This document shows, piece after piece, positions 6,405 to 18,437 of a DNA stretch of 64,000 nucleotides. The position numbers and the translations under genes are program-made. This stretch comes from Halobellus sp. LT62 (GTDB lineage Archaea > Halobacteriota > Halobacteria > Halobacteriales > Haloferacaceae), in assembly GCF_037031285.1 (NCBI RefSeq), contig NZ_JAYEZO010000002.1, forward strand, positions 1,116,001-1,180,000, given 5' to 3'. The first letter of the stretch is position 1. Each line of letters begins with the position of its first letter. The notes below the pieces were generated by a model. The model saw only the letters and a list, made by a program, of their open reading frames with translations. It searched no databases and was not told the DNA's origin.

Positions 6405-8068
6405 CGGATCGTCCCCCAGAGGATCTCCCAGCCGTTCTCCGCGCCCTCGAAGAGCAACTGCGTCACGCCCGCCGCGCCGCCGAGATCGAGCGCGAACAGG
6501 GGAAGTAAGTACGCGACGAAGAGCGCCGAGGCGATGACGCTCCCGATGTTCGTCGCGGCGACGACGACGATGAGGCGGAACAGCGGCACCGCGAACAGCT
6601 CGCTGACGAGATCGGGGATCGGCTTCTCCTCGTCGGCCAAGAGGTCGTTGAGCGTGCCGATATCGGAGACGTTGACCGGGTCGTACTGCAGTTCGATGTA
6701 GCCGGTGAACCACCCGGGCGCGAGGAACGGATTGATCGACGTCATCCACGCGACCGCGCCGCCGACGAGCGAGGAGGTCCACCGCGCGCCCGCCGCCTTC
6801 GCCAGTCCGGCGGCGAAGACGCCGTTGACGAGGAACCACGCGCCGAAGAGCCGAAGCAGGGTGTCGTCCCCGGCCGACGAGAGCGCGAGCAGCACGAAGA
6901 ACCCGATCACGACCACCGAGATGGCCGTGCCGACGAGCTTCGCCCACGGAATTCTTCCACCGGAAGTCCCGGTGATCGACGACATCGGCGGGAGTTCCTC
7001 GGGGTGTTCGAGGTAGCGTTCGATCCCCTCGCGGTGGCCGGCCCCGACGACCGCCACGACGTCAGCGCCGGACTGCCGAAGCGCCAGCAGCTTGTGCGCG
7101 ATGAACGCGTCGCGTTCGTCGATGAGCGCGGCCGCGCCGCCCGGGGAGAACTGTCGGAATTCCTCCATCATCGCGCTCACGACGTCCGTGTCGGTCAGCT
7201 GTGACATATCGAACTCCTCTGCGTCCTCGTCGGCGACCTCGGCCACCCCGAGGGTGGACGCGATCTGACCGAGGACGCCCCCGACGAGGACGCCCCCGAC
7301 GACGCCGACCGTCATACTCCCGACCACGCGGGCGGTGAAGTCGCCCAGGAGGTCGGCGACGGGCGTTGCGAATCCGAGGCCGACGCCGGCGAGCCCGCCG
7401 ACCGCGACGCCCAGTCCGAGCGCAGCGAGCAGGCGGTCCTCCGCGGAGAGCAGTGACGCGCCGAACACCCAGACGGCCGCAGCGGTCGCGACCGCCAAGA
7501 CCGCGCTCCCGGCGACCACCGAGAGTACCGGGAGTCCGAGCCCCACGCTGCCGCCGAAGATGGCCACGAGCGGTCCGAAAAAGAGCCCCAGAACGACCCC
7601 GAAGGCGAGTCCGACGCCGCGGCTGTCGCCGAGGCCGAAGGCGAGGCCGCCGATCATCCGGAACTTCTCGACGAATCCCATCTGCGACCAGAACCGCTGC
7701 ATCGTCTCGTTGATGTCGCGGTCGACGAGCGCGACGTCGATACCCAACTCCTCGGCGGTCTCGACCGCAGAGAGCATATCCGCGCCGGGTGTCACGTCGA
7801 ACCTCTCGCCCAAGCGGGCCTGCACGTACGACAGCATCCAGTAGGCGATGAACTGAAAGACGGTGTTGCCGCGGAGCAGGTCTCCCGGTTCGATGTCGTC
7901 CGGCTCGCCGCCTTTCAATTGTCGGTACCGCCCCTCGTCGAGTTCGACGGCGACGACGTCCGGCCGCTCGGCCTCGATCGTCTCCTCGACCTCTCTGACG
8001 CTCTCTTCGGAGACGTGCGCGGTGCCGACGACCCGGACGCGACCCTCTTCGGCCGCTTCCTGACTCAT
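6401..8068 (-). CDS. TraB / PrgY-family membrane protein
   Basis: A 555-residue protein. The N-terminal half is the TraB fold with GTAHVS (residues 15-20), VAVELDEGRYRQL and later VVGAGHREGIERYLEH, the conserved His/Glu signature of TraB/PrgY proteins. These proteins were first known for shutting down peptide pheromones, and a metalloprotease-like activity has been proposed for the fold. The centre and C-terminus hold about eight hydrophobic helices. I use ATG 8068 because the family motif begins just after it. The downstream M50 protease gene overlaps its stop codon. The true substrate in archaea is unknown. Confidence 0.9.
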   Translation of the reverse strand: MSQEAAEEGRVRVVGTAHVSEESVREVEETIEAERPDVVAVELDEGRYRQLKGGEPDDIEPGDLLRGNTVFQFIAYWMLSYVQARLGERFDVTPGADMLSAVETAEELGIDVALVDRDINETMQRFWSQMGFVEKFRMIGGLAFGLGDSRGVGLAFGVVLGLFFGPLVAIFGGSVGLGLPVLSVVAGSAVLAVATAAAVWVFGASLLSAEDRLLAALGLGVAVGGLAGVGLGFATPVADLLGDFTARVVGSMTVGVVGGVLVGGVLGQIASTLGVAEVADEDAEEFDMSQLTDTDVVSAMMEEFRQFSPGGAAALIDERDAFIAHKLLALRQSGADVVAVVGAGHREGIERYLEHPEELPPMSSITGTSGGRIPWAKLVGTAISVVVIGFFVLLALSSAGDDTLLRLFGAWFLVNGVFAAGLAKAAGARWTSSLVGGAVAWMTSINPFLAPGWFTGYIELQYDPVNVSDIGTLNDLLADEEKPIPDLVSELFAVPLFRLIVVVAATNIGSVIASALFVAYLLPLFALDLGGAAGVTQLLFEGAENGWEILWGTIR

Positions 8069-8168
8069 TGTGCCACGTACCGCACCGTGGTTTTTACCCC
8101 TGTCGGAGAATTCCCGCGATTTCGGGCCCAAACGTCCCGCGAGTAATGGTTAGATCGGTGAAACTAAT

Positions 8169-8192
8169 ACTACGAGTACTGGTACTAGTCGT
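8169..8192 (+). promoter_or_regulatory. 24-bp imperfect palindrome directly before a start codon
   Basis: Of 24 positions, 18 are symmetric around the centre, with the core AGTAC-tg-GTACT. The palindrome ends at the base before the ATG of the following gene. If that transcript is leaderless, a bound regulator here would block the initiation site. No AT-rich box is certain; taata lies at 8165-8169. Confidence 0.45.
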
Positions 8193-9008
8193 ATGAGAGA
8201 TGACGCAGCGCGTCCGGACGGCGGATCGGACGTGCTGTTCGGGAACGCGGTCAGGACGCCGTTGCCCGATCGCCGGGCCGAGTGTCTCTTTCACGAGAAT
8301 ATGACCGCAGTCGCGGAGGGTCGCGAGTGGAAAGCAGAGCTGCTGGCGGATCCGTCAGTCTCGGTGGCCAAAGCCTACGAGACCGAATTCGAGCGCGTCG
8401 CAGAGAGCTTCAGGCGGCGGCTTCGTCACATCGCCGGTGACGACTACGAGGACATTGCGCGAGCGTATCTCCGCGGCGAACGCGAGGATCTCACAGGCGA
8501 GCTCACGGCGTACTACATCGAGGGCCTGTGGCGGATCCAGCAGCGCTCGACGGTCTCGGAGATGCTGTTTTTCCCGCTGATCCTCAGATACCCGGACAGC
8601 TTCACGATGAACCTCCGATTCGCCGCCGCGCACTCGACGACGGAATCGGTTCGGTTCGAATCGCCCCAACACGGCGACGTCGACGACGACGCGCCGCACA
8701 CCCAGCAGTATTTCGACGAGAGCCAGTACGAACAGGATCGGGCCGCGGAGTACCTCCGCGAAACGGCGGGGATCATCCGCGAACAGTTTCCGCACCCCGA
8801 CGAGGTCCCTTTCTCGGAACGGAAATATGGCGGAATCGTCTCCGCGGGCGGGCGACACGACTCGGAGTTCACGGAGATGCTGACCCGCGTGCGACCGGAT
8901 CCGGATCGGTTTTCCGAACCGGTCTCGGAGTCGACGCTGGTACCCGCGGGCGAGGAGGCCGAGTGGACCGAAAAACGGTATCTCCCCGCGGCGAAAGTGA
9001 TTATTTGA
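8193..9008 (+). CDS. Unrecognised 271-aa acidic protein
   Basis: I do not recognise a family. The protein is soluble and strongly acidic, has no signal peptide or membrane segment, and is mostly predicted helical in the first 130 residues (for example YEDIARAYLRGERED and TGELTAYYIEGLWRIQQRS). A Pro/Asp/His-rich middle follows (about 150-190), then a charged tail ending KVII. It has one cysteine (residue 31) and no catalytic motif I can name. It stands alone behind a palindromic promoter and beside a tRNA-Leu locus with broken tRNA 3' copies, so transfer from a mobile element is possible but not shown: the base composition resembles its neighbours. Confidence 0.75.
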   Translation: MRDDAARPDGGSDVLFGNAVRTPLPDRRAECLFHENMTAVAEGREWKAELLADPSVSVAKAYETEFERVAESFRRRLRHIAGDDYEDIARAYLRGEREDLTGELTAYYIEGLWRIQQRSTVSEMLFFPLILRYPDSFTMNLRFAAAHSTTESVRFESPQHGDVDDDAPHTQQYFDESQYEQDRAAEYLRETAGIIREQFPHPDEVPFSERKYGGIVSAGGRHDSEFTEMLTRVRPDPDRFSEPVSESTLVPAGEEAEWTEKRYLPAAKVII

Positions 9009-9046
9009 GTGTCGGCGTCGTGGTCTCGCTGTCGCTCGGACACGTT

Positions 9047-9178
9047 ATGCGGGGGATGCGAATCGAACTGCTCGCTTCGCTCACGGATTCAGATGCGGGG
9101 GATGGGATGTTGAACCGAAACCAGACGTGCTCGCTCGCTACGCTCGCTGTGCGCGACTGGTAGGGTTCAAATCCCATC
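9047..9178. repeat. Degenerate copies of the tRNA-Leu 3' end (possible att scars)
   Basis: Three partial copies of the neighbouring tRNA-Leu 3' end precede the intact gene. Copy 1 (9047-9068) shares atgcgggggatg and gaac. Copy 2 (9093-9116) shares the 16-nt atgcgggggatgggat and ttgaacc. Copy 3 is inverted: gggttcaaatcccatc (9163-9178) is the exact reverse complement of 9223-9238 in the tRNA. The copies are separated by ctcgcttcgctc-type repeats. Such tRNA 3' duplications are typical attachment-site remains of integrated elements. Confidence 0.6.
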
Positions 9179-9215
9179 GTGCGAGAAATAGCGCTCGCTT
9201 CGCTCGCGCAATTTA

Positions 9216-9300
9216 TGCGGGGGATGGGATTTGAACCCACGAACCCCTACGGGAGCGGATCTTAAGTCCGCCGCCTTTGGCCTAGCTCAGCCACCCCCGC
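9216..9300 (-). tRNA. tRNA-Leu (UAA anticodon)
   Basis: The minus strand folds as a class II tRNA. The acceptor stem is GCGGGGG (from 9300) paired with CCCCCGC (ending 9217), with discriminator A at 9216. The D-arm contains TGGCTGAGCTAGGCC. The anticodon stem GCGGA/TCCGC encloses loop CTTAAGA with anticodon TAA. A long variable arm (CTCCCGTAGGGG) and the T-arm TGGGTTCAAATCCCA follow. The CCA end is not encoded. The length is 85 nt and I see no intron. The first bases after its 3' end are duplicated upstream as partial copies. Confidence 0.93.
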
Positions 9301-9588
9301 GCACACGAAAGTTCCGCGGACGGTCGGTTAGTGGTTTCGTTTTGGGAGACCGATGGACGTGTTCGAATCCACGGCGGGCTTCTCCGCGCGGGCGTCTAAT
9401 CGGACCACCCCCGCTGTCGGTGCGGCACCGACCGCCTATCAGTATCGTTTTACCCTCACTGAGAGAGCATTCAACCGAATGCTGTGCGACCACGGATCGT
9501 CGACGAAACCGCAACGGGGGTCTCTAACGCGCCGTGTGGCGCGCGCCCGTTCTGAGACGACAGTGGCGAGACTCGCCGTTGTGGCTCG
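9301..9588. other. 288-bp intergenic region between tRNA-Leu and an MFS gene
   Basis: Noncoding spacer upstream of tRNA-Leu (minus) and the MFS transporter (plus). The open frames across it lack credible starts and look like chance GC-rich frames. A T-arm-like gtgttcgaatccac at 9358-9371 does not extend to a tRNA fold. A TATA-like box for the tRNA is expected about 30 bp beyond 9300 but is not striking. Confidence 0.4.
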
Positions 9589-10938
9589 ATGACGTCCGGA
9601 TACGTTCCCGCTTCGCTCGAAGGGGTCCCGCGGGTCATCCTCGCTGTCGTCGCCAGCACGTTCTTCGTCGGGTTCGGCGGCGGCGTCGTGTTTCCGATCC
9701 TCCCGAACCTCGGTGCCGTGCTAGGCATCTCCGCGTTTGTGGTCGGACTGATCCTGTCGGCGAACCGTTGGGTCAGGTTAGTGGCCAACGCACCCGCTGG
9801 GGCGCTCGTCGATCGGTTCGGCGTCAGAAAGCCGTTCGTTTACGGGCTGTTCATCGAGGGCGTCGCGACGTTCGGGTACGTCGTCGCGCTCGTCCTTCCC
9901 GACCCGGCGTCGGTCTCGTGGGTCGCGTACGCGCTCCCGACCGTCGAGTTGGGACCGATCACCCTCGGCGTCGAACAGTGGCTGTTGGTCCTCGAAGGCG
10001 TTCTCGCACCCGAAGCGTGGTTCCTACTGGCTCGAATCCTCTGGGGGGTCGGCTCCGCGGCGGTGTTCGCGACCGCCTATACCATCGCCGCCGACGTCTC
10101 CGACGGGGGCTCCCGCGGGCTGAATATGGGGATCGTCCGCGGCGGGATGCTGCTCGGGTTCCCGTCGGGAATGGTTCTCGGCGGCGTCGTGAGCTCGCTC
10201 GCCGGCGAAGTCGTGGCGTTCGGTTTGGCGGCGCTCTTCGCACTGATCGCCAGCGGCGTCGCGTTCGTGCTCGTTCCGGAGACGCACGTCACCGAACGCG
10301 AATCCCGGGCAGTGAAACCGTGGGATATCGAAACCTCGCTCCCCGCACTTACCGTCGGTCTCGTGAACTTCGGGCTGATGTTCGCGTACTTCGGCGTGTT
10401 GTTTTCTACGCTGGTGTTGCTCTTAGCCGAGAAATCGCTCACTTCGTTCGGTCTCAACGCGCAGGGGATGTCCGGGATATTCATGGCCGTGACCGTGGTC
10501 ACTGCGGGCGTCGCGATGGTGGTCGGCGGGCGTCTCTCGGATACGCACGCCTCGAGAGTCCCCGTCCTACTCGCCTTCTTAGGCTCGTTTTTCGTTGGCT
10601 TTCTGCTGTTGGCGCGCTCCGCGTCGATCGAGGGCCTGTTCGTCGCCTGCATCTGTATCGGCGCGGGGCAAGGAGGGACGAGCGGCCCGATGATGGCGCT
10701 GCTCGCCGATCTGATGCCCGACGATCGGATGGGACGGGCCTCGGGGACGAACAACGTGTTGGGCGACGTAGGCGGTGGACTCGGTCCGATGATCTCGCTT
10801 CCGGCGATTGAGATCTTCGGGTTCCCTCCGGTGTACGCGGTGAGTGCGCTCATCCCGCTGATCGCGGGTGCCGTCTTACTGCTGGGCGTGCGTAAGGAGA
10901 CCGGGACGTTTTATCCGGGACGAACGGCGTCCGATTGA
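9589..10938 (+). CDS. Major facilitator superfamily transporter
   Basis: A 449-residue polytopic membrane protein with about 12 hydrophobic helices. It carries the MFS loop motif between helices 2 and 3 (GALVDRFGVRKPFVYGLF) and its counterpart in the second half (GGRLSDTHASRVPVLLAF). A longer-than-usual loop lies between helices 3 and 4 (about residues 104-135). MFS proteins move small solutes or drugs by secondary transport; the substrate cannot be deduced. It stands alone, converging on the ferredoxin gene. Confidence 0.93.
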   Translation: MTSGYVPASLEGVPRVILAVVASTFFVGFGGGVVFPILPNLGAVLGISAFVVGLILSANRWVRLVANAPAGALVDRFGVRKPFVYGLFIEGVATFGYVVALVLPDPASVSWVAYALPTVELGPITLGVEQWLLVLEGVLAPEAWFLLARILWGVGSAAVFATAYTIAADVSDGGSRGLNMGIVRGGMLLGFPSGMVLGGVVSSLAGEVVAFGLAALFALIASGVAFVLVPETHVTERESRAVKPWDIETSLPALTVGLVNFGLMFAYFGVLFSTLVLLLAEKSLTSFGLNAQGMSGIFMAVTVVTAGVAMVVGGRLSDTHASRVPVLLAFLGSFFVGFLLLARSASIEGLFVACICIGAGQGGTSGPMMALLADLMPDDRMGRASGTNNVLGDVGGGLGPMISLPAIEIFGFPPVYAVSALIPLIAGAVLLLGVRKETGTFYPGRTASD

Positions 10939-11013
10939 ACCGACCGGACCGCATCCCGGCCTGAACGTCCGCGTACGCTCGACCCGAGTCGGGAGTGACC
11001 GCTACGCGGAGGA

Positions 11014-13529
<2,516 letters not shown>

Positions 13530-16130
13530 ATGAGTTCTGACGCACCTGAGGCGTTCGACCCCGAAACGGGCATCGCCGCCAGCGTCGAGACCGCACGGAT
13601 CGAACAGGAGATGGAACAGTCCTACATCGACTACGCGATGTCGGTCATCGCGGGCCGGGCGCTTCCGGACGTCCGCGACGGCCTCAAGCCGGTGCATCGC
13701 CGCATTCTCTATGCGATGCACGAGGCGGGCGTCACCGCCCGCTCCTCGCATCGGAAGTCCTCCTCGATCGTCGGTGAGACGATGGGTGACTACCACCCGC
13801 ACGGCGACAGCGCGATCTACGACACGCTCGCGCGGATGGCGCAGGATTTCTCGATGCGCTATCCCCTCGTCGACGGCCAAGGGAACTTCGGCTCCGTCGA
13901 CGGCGATCCGCCGGCCGCGATGCGCTACACGGAGGCGCGGATGGCCCCCATCGCCGAGGAGCTGCTCGACGATATCGAGATGGACACGGTCGACTTCCAG
14001 TCGAACTACGACGACCGCCTCGAAGAGCCCGAAGTCCTTCCTGCCGCCCTCCCGAACCTCCTCGTCAACGGCTCCTCGGGCATCGCAGTCGGGATGTCGA
14101 CGAACATTCCGCCGCACAACTTGGGAGAAGTGATCGACGCGACGGTACACCTCATCGAGGACCCCGACGCGACGATCGAGGACCTGATGGAGCACGTGAA
14201 GGGGCCGGACTTCCCGACCGGCGCGAACATCGTCGGCCGCAACGCGATCCACAAGGCGTACAAGACGGGTCGCGGGCGGATCCGCGTCCGCGCGGAGTTC
14301 GAGGTCGAAGACGACGACCGCATCGTCATCACCGAACTGCCCTTCCAAGAGAACAAGGCGCGGCTCGTCGAGCGCATCGCCGACGACGTCAACGAGGGGA
14401 AGATCGAAGGCATCCGCGACCTGCGCGACGAGTCAGACCGCGACGGTATCCGCGTCGTCGTCGAGCTCAAGCGCGGCGCGAACGCCGAAGTGGTGAAAAA
14501 CCAGCTGCTCGAACATCACCTCGAATCGACCTTCGGCGTGATCAACCTCGCTCTCGTCGACGGACAACCGAAGGTCCTCACGCTCAAGGAGACGCTCGTC
14601 GAGTACCTCGAACACCGACGCGACGTGGTGCGCCGGCGCTCGGCGTACGAACTCGAGGAGAAGAAGGACCGCGCGCACATCCTCGAAGGCCGGCTGACGG
14701 CCTTAGAGCACGTCGACGACGTTGTCGAGGTCATCCGGAACTCCGCGAGCCGCGACGACGCGAAGGCGGCGCTGCGCGGCGAGCACGTCGTCGAGGTCGA
14801 CGGCGAGGCGCTGTCGACCTTCGACTTCTCGGTGGCACAAGCCGACCACATCGTTGCGATGCAGTTGGGGTCGCTCACCGCGATGGAGGCCGACGAGATC
14901 GAATCCGAGTACGAGGACGTCAGAGATCGCATCGAGCGGCTCGAAACGATCCTCGACGACGCCGACGAGCTCGACGACGTCGTCCGCGGGGAACTCTTGG
15001 AAATCAAAGACGAGTACGACGACGACCGCCGGACCTCGATCATCGAGGACACCGGGACGGTCACCCACGAGGACCTCATCGCCGAGGAGGACGTCGTCGT
15101 CGTCGTCACCGAGGACGACTACATCAAGCGGATGCCGCTCGACAACTTCCGCGCGCAGAACCGCGGCGGGAAGGGGATCATCGGCACGGAGTTGAAGGAG
15201 GGCGATCGCGTCTCCTCGGTGTACGTCGCCAGCACGCACGACTATCTCCTGTACTTCACCAACCACGGACAGGTCTATCAGTTGAAGACCTACCAAATTC
15301 CGGAGATGTCGCGCACGGCCCGCGGGAAGTCCGCGGTCAATCTGCTGGATCTCGACGACGGCGAGGAGATCACCGCCGTCGTCAACACCGCCGAGATGGA
15401 GTCCGACGAGGAGCAGTTCCTCACGATGGTCACGACGAACGGCTACATCAAGCGGACGAACGTCGAGAACTTCCAGAACATCCTCTCGACGGGGATCATC
15501 GCGACGAAACTCGACGAGGACGACGCGCTCGCGGACGTCGAAGTCACCGACGGGACGCAGGATCTGGTCCTCGCGAGTCGCGGCGGGATGGCGATCCGGT
15601 TCGCCGAGAGCGAAGTCCGCGCGATGGGTCGCTCGGCGCGCGGGGTCCGCGGGATCAAACTCGAAGGCGGCGACGAGGTCGCTGCCCTCGCTGCGATCGA
15701 TCCCGACCGCCACCGGTGGGTGCTCACCGTCACCGAGAACGGCTACGGCAAGCGCACCGACATCGAAAAATACCGCCGGCAGTCACGAAACGGCAAGGGG
15801 CTCATCGACATCAAGACGAACGAGCGCAACGGGCGCGTCTGCGAAATGGAGACAGTCGGCCCCAACGACAGCCTGTTCGTGATGAGCGGCGACGGGCAGA
15901 TCCTTCGGACGCCCGTCGAGGACCTCTCGACCGTCGGACGAAACACGATGGGCGTCATCGTAATGGATCTCGACGCCGGCGACAGCGTCGCCAGCGTCGA
16001 CGTGCACTCGGCGGTCGAGGAAGCGGACAACGAGTCGAATGCGGCCGCGGACGACGAGTCGGAACGCGAGTCCGATGGAGTCGCGGAAGACGCCACGGAC
16101 GCCGATTCAGCGGCTGCGGACGACGCGTAA
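13530..16130 (+). CDS. gyrA: DNA gyrase subunit A
   Basis: The breakage-reunion subunit of gyrase, 866 residues. Catalytic Tyr133 lies in AAMRYTE. The quinolone-determining region [11 protein letters not shown] keeps Ser94 and Asp98, equivalent to E. coli Ser83 and Asp87, so no resistance substitution is visible. The C-terminal beta-pinwheel is present with repeated GRSARGVRG- and [10 protein letters not shown]-type blades; the GyrA box appears as QNRGGKG. A Ser/Ala/Asp/Glu-rich tail of about 40 residues is typical of halophiles. It starts directly after gyrB with no gap, so the two are one operon. Confidence 0.98.
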   Translation: MSSDAPEAFDPETGIAASVETARIEQEMEQSYIDYAMSVIAGRALPDVRDGLKPVHRRILYAMHEAGVTARSSHRKSSSIVGETMGDYHPHGDSAIYDTLARMAQDFSMRYPLVDGQGNFGSVDGDPPAAMRYTEARMAPIAEELLDDIEMDTVDFQSNYDDRLEEPEVLPAALPNLLVNGSSGIAVGMSTNIPPHNLGEVIDATVHLIEDPDATIEDLMEHVKGPDFPTGANIVGRNAIHKAYKTGRGRIRVRAEFEVEDDDRIVITELPFQENKARLVERIADDVNEGKIEGIRDLRDESDRDGIRVVVELKRGANAEVVKNQLLEHHLESTFGVINLALVDGQPKVLTLKETLVEYLEHRRDVVRRRSAYELEEKKDRAHILEGRLTALEHVDDVVEVIRNSASRDDAKAALRGEHVVEVDGEALSTFDFSVAQADHIVAMQLGSLTAMEADEIESEYEDVRDRIERLETILDDADELDDVVRGELLEIKDEYDDDRRTSIIEDTGTVTHEDLIAEEDVVVVVTEDDYIKRMPLDNFRAQNRGGKGIIGTELKEGDRVSSVYVASTHDYLLYFTNHGQVYQLKTYQIPEMSRTARGKSAVNLLDLDDGEEITAVVNTAEMESDEEQFLTMVTTNGYIKRTNVENFQNILSTGIIATKLDEDDALADVEVTDGTQDLVLASRGGMAIRFAESEVRAMGRSARGVRGIKLEGGDEVAALAAIDPDRHRWVLTVTENGYGKRTDIEKYRRQSRNGKGLIDIKTNERNGRVCEMETVGPNDSLFVMSGDGQILRTPVEDLSTVGRNTMGVIVMDLDAGDSVASVDVHSAVEEADNESNAAADDESERESDGVAEDATDADSAAADDA

Positions 16131-16217
16131 ACCACGGACGAACCGGCTCATTTCACCGGAAACCCGGTGTGTGTTCTCGTCGCACGCGAGGCTCGGTGGC
16201 CGCTATCGACGGCGTCG

Positions 16218-17126
16218 TTACAGAATCTTCGTCCCGAGCGCGCTCGCCGCCAACTCCGTCGCGAGCGACGCCGTCTCGTTTCGCTCGTCGAGGATCGGAT
16301 TGACTTCGACGAGCTCCATCGATCTGAGGCGGTCGCGTTCGGCGACGGCCTCCAAGGCCGCGTGGGCCTCGCGGTAGGTGACGCCGCCGCGGACGGGCGT
16401 CCCCACGCCGGGGGCCTCCCGCGGATCGAGCCAGTCGAGATCGAGGCTCACGTGAACGCCGTCGGTCCCGGCGGTCGCGACGTCGAGGGCGTCGTCGGCG
16501 ACGCTCGCGATCCCTCGCTCGTCGATGTCGGACATCGTGAACGTCGTCACGCCGCTGTCGGCGATCGCGTCGCGCTCTCTCTCGTCGACCGAGCGGAGAC
16601 CGACGATCGCGACGTTCTCGGGGCTGAGCCCCGTGGCTGTCGCCCACTGGGCGTTCGCGAACTCCCCGACGCCGAGCACGGCCGCCAGCGGCATCCCGTG
16701 GACGTTCCCCGAGGGCGACGTTTCGGGGGTGTTGAAGTCGCCGTGGGCGTCGAACCAGACCACGCCGATATCGGCGTTCCGCGCCGATCCAGTGACTGAA
16801 CCGATCGCGACCGAGTGGTCGCCGCCGAGGACGAGCGGGAGTTCGCCGCTCGCGAGCGCGCGCTCGACGCGGTCGGCGAGGCCGGTCGCGACCTCTCGGG
16901 TCTCGCGGAGGAACTTGGCCCGCCCGTTCGCGGGCGGTTCGGCCTCGGGGTCGCGTTCCTCTGCGCGCGGGGCGCGCACGTCGCCGTCGTCTACGACCGT
17001 GACGTTCGCCCGTTCCAGTTGCTCGGCCAAGCCCGCATAGCGGATGGCGGAGGGTCCCATATCGACGCCGCGGCGGTTCGTCCCGTAGTCGATCGGTGCG
17101 CCGATGACGCGGACGGTTTGGGTCAT
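16218..17126 (-). CDS. Arginase (ureohydrolase family)
   Basis: Arginase hydrolyses L-arginine to ornithine and urea using a binuclear manganese centre. The 302-residue protein has all metal motifs: GGDHS, DAHGDFN and SLDLDWLDP. It also has the arginase-type substrate loop NTPETSPSGNVHGMPLA and the C-terminal VEVNPILDERNETA, which favour arginase over agmatinase. The length is normal. It stands alone between gyrA (convergent) and the epimerase gene, whose start lies further upstream on the same strand. Confidence 0.93.
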   Translation of the reverse strand: MTQTVRVIGAPIDYGTNRRGVDMGPSAIRYAGLAEQLERANVTVVDDGDVRAPRAEERDPEAEPPANGRAKFLRETREVATGLADRVERALASGELPLVLGGDHSVAIGSVTGSARNADIGVVWFDAHGDFNTPETSPSGNVHGMPLAAVLGVGEFANAQWATATGLSPENVAIVGLRSVDERERDAIADSGVTTFTMSDIDERGIASVADDALDVATAGTDGVHVSLDLDWLDPREAPGVGTPVRGGVTYREAHAALEAVAERDRLRSMELVEVNPILDERNETASLATELAASALGTKIL

Positions 17127-17177
17127 ACTTCCTCTACTCGCTCCCCTCCCTTTTGACTGCTTGTCCGATCTATGGGA

Positions 17178-18095
17178 TCACTGCTCGTAGAGCGCACAGA
17201 CGCGAGCGACGCCCTCCTCGAAGGAGATCTCGGGCTCCCAGCCGGTCGCTTCGCGCATCTTCGTCGCGTCGGCCATCGTGTCGTGGACGTACACGTCAAG
17301 GGGATTCTCGATGTACTCTGGATCTACGTCGGTTCCCAGCTCCTCGTTGATCATCGCGATCATCTCGTTGAACGTGTAGCTCTCGCCCGTTCCGAGGTTG
17401 TAGATCCCCTGCAGCCGGTGGTCGGCGGCGAGTTCGATTCCGCGGACGATGTCGTCGACGTGGGTGAAATCGCGCGTTTGGGACCCGTCGCCGAAGACTT
17501 TCGGCCGCTCGCCGCCCGCGATCTTGTCCGTAAACTGTGCGACGGTGTTGGCGTACTCGCCTTTGTGTTCCTCCGCGCCCCCGTATCCTTGGTACACAGA
17601 GAAGAATCGAAGTCCGGCGAGCGTCATCCCGTAGTGGTGGTGGAAGTACTCGCCGTACTGCTCTCTGGCGAGTTTCGATGCCTCATAGCACGTGCGTGCC
17701 TCGACCGGGAGGTCCTCGGAGGAAGGCTCGGTCCGGGAGCCGTAAATCGACGAGGTCGACGCGTAGACGACGGTGTCGCAGCCGTCCTCGCGGGCCTGTT
17801 CGACGGCGTTGACGAAGCCCTCGACATTCACGCGCGTCGCTTTGCGTTTGTGCTCCTCGGCCATCGTGTAGGAGGAGTACGCCGCGAGGTGAAACAGGGC
17901 GTCGACGCCTTCCGTCGGGAGGTCGTCGTCGAGGACGCTCGCGTCGACGAACTCGACGTCGGAGTCCAGATTTTCGGGCGTTCCGAGGTGTAAGTCGTCG
18001 ACGGCGACGACGTCGTTGTTCGCGGCCAGATGGTTCGCGAGGTTCGAACCGATGAACCCCGCCCCACCCGTGACGAGGACGCGTTGGTTCTCCAT
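17178..18095 (-). CDS. NAD-dependent nucleotide-sugar epimerase/dehydratase
   Basis: A 305-residue extended short-chain dehydrogenase. The NAD-binding motif is TGGAGFIGS (residues 8-16), the catalytic Tyr-x3-Lys is in CYEASK, and ASTSSIYG precedes it as the conserved Ser/Thr segment. Closest in character to UDP-glucose 4-epimerase-like enzymes of surface-glycan synthesis. The substrate cannot be fixed. I use ATG 18095, which places the Rossmann motif at the usual distance. The gene stands alone; the UDP-glucose dehydrogenase (38.5 kb) and GT2 (55 kb) may serve the same glycosylation pathways. Confidence 0.92.
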   Translation of the reverse strand: MENQRVLVTGGAGFIGSNLANHLAANNDVVAVDDLHLGTPENLDSDVEFVDASVLDDDLPTEGVDALFHLAAYSSYTMAEEHKRKATRVNVEGFVNAVEQAREDGCDTVVYASTSSIYGSRTEPSSEDLPVEARTCYEASKLAREQYGEYFHHHYGMTLAGLRFFSVYQGYGGAEEHKGEYANTVAQFTDKIAGGERPKVFGDGSQTRDFTHVDDIVRGIELAADHRLQGIYNLGTGESYTFNEMIAMINEELGTDVDPEYIENPLDVYVHDTMADATKMREATGWEPEISFEEGVARVCALYEQ

Positions 18096-18437
18096 ACCGA
18101 GCACACGAGCGAGCGGCCACAAATCGGTACCGGAAGCGAGCGGAGAACGCGCGCGGTGAAACGGGTGAGAGGCGACGGTGCGAGCGGTATGCGGCGCGAC
18201 CCGTCGCGATCGCGAACTACGATTCGACGGGGGATCGAACGCGCTGCTCAGCTTGGAAGGAGGGTATATTGACGACGCCCTTTCTTGAGCGGTATCGAAC
18301 GATCTGCCGAGTACTGTGGCCCGGTTCGCCGAAAAAACGAAACGAATGACGCCGAATCGAAAGAAAAGCAGGACACTCTTTCACAGTGTGTAGATCCATC
18401 CACCGGATTTAAGACCGTATGCGGCCAACGATTGGTT
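18096..18437. other. 342-bp divergent intergenic region
   Basis: Spacer between the epimerase (minus) and an Rrf2-like regulator (plus). A TATA-like ggtatatt lies at 18264-18271. A second AT-rich box, gatttaag (18410-18417), lies about 25 nt before the regulator ATG and fits a leaderless start. The frame continues upstream of that ATG, but it crosses the promoter and is probably chance. I found no tRNA or repeat here. Confidence 0.4.

Noticed and set aside
9009-9215. A provirus or integrated plasmid beside tRNA-Leu
   Set aside because: Only short tRNA-end fragments are present. No integrase or element genes lie within the window, and the flanking genes are core.
9358-9371. tRNA T-arm-like sequence gtgttcgaatccac
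   Set aside because: The second stem pair does not match in the T-arm register, and no acceptor or anticodon arm accompanies it. Treated as chance.
9558-10811. Alternative Arg-rich 425-aa reading frame over the MFS gene
   Set aside because: It is a +1 shadow of the transporter frame. The transporter frame shows all the hydrophobic periodicity.
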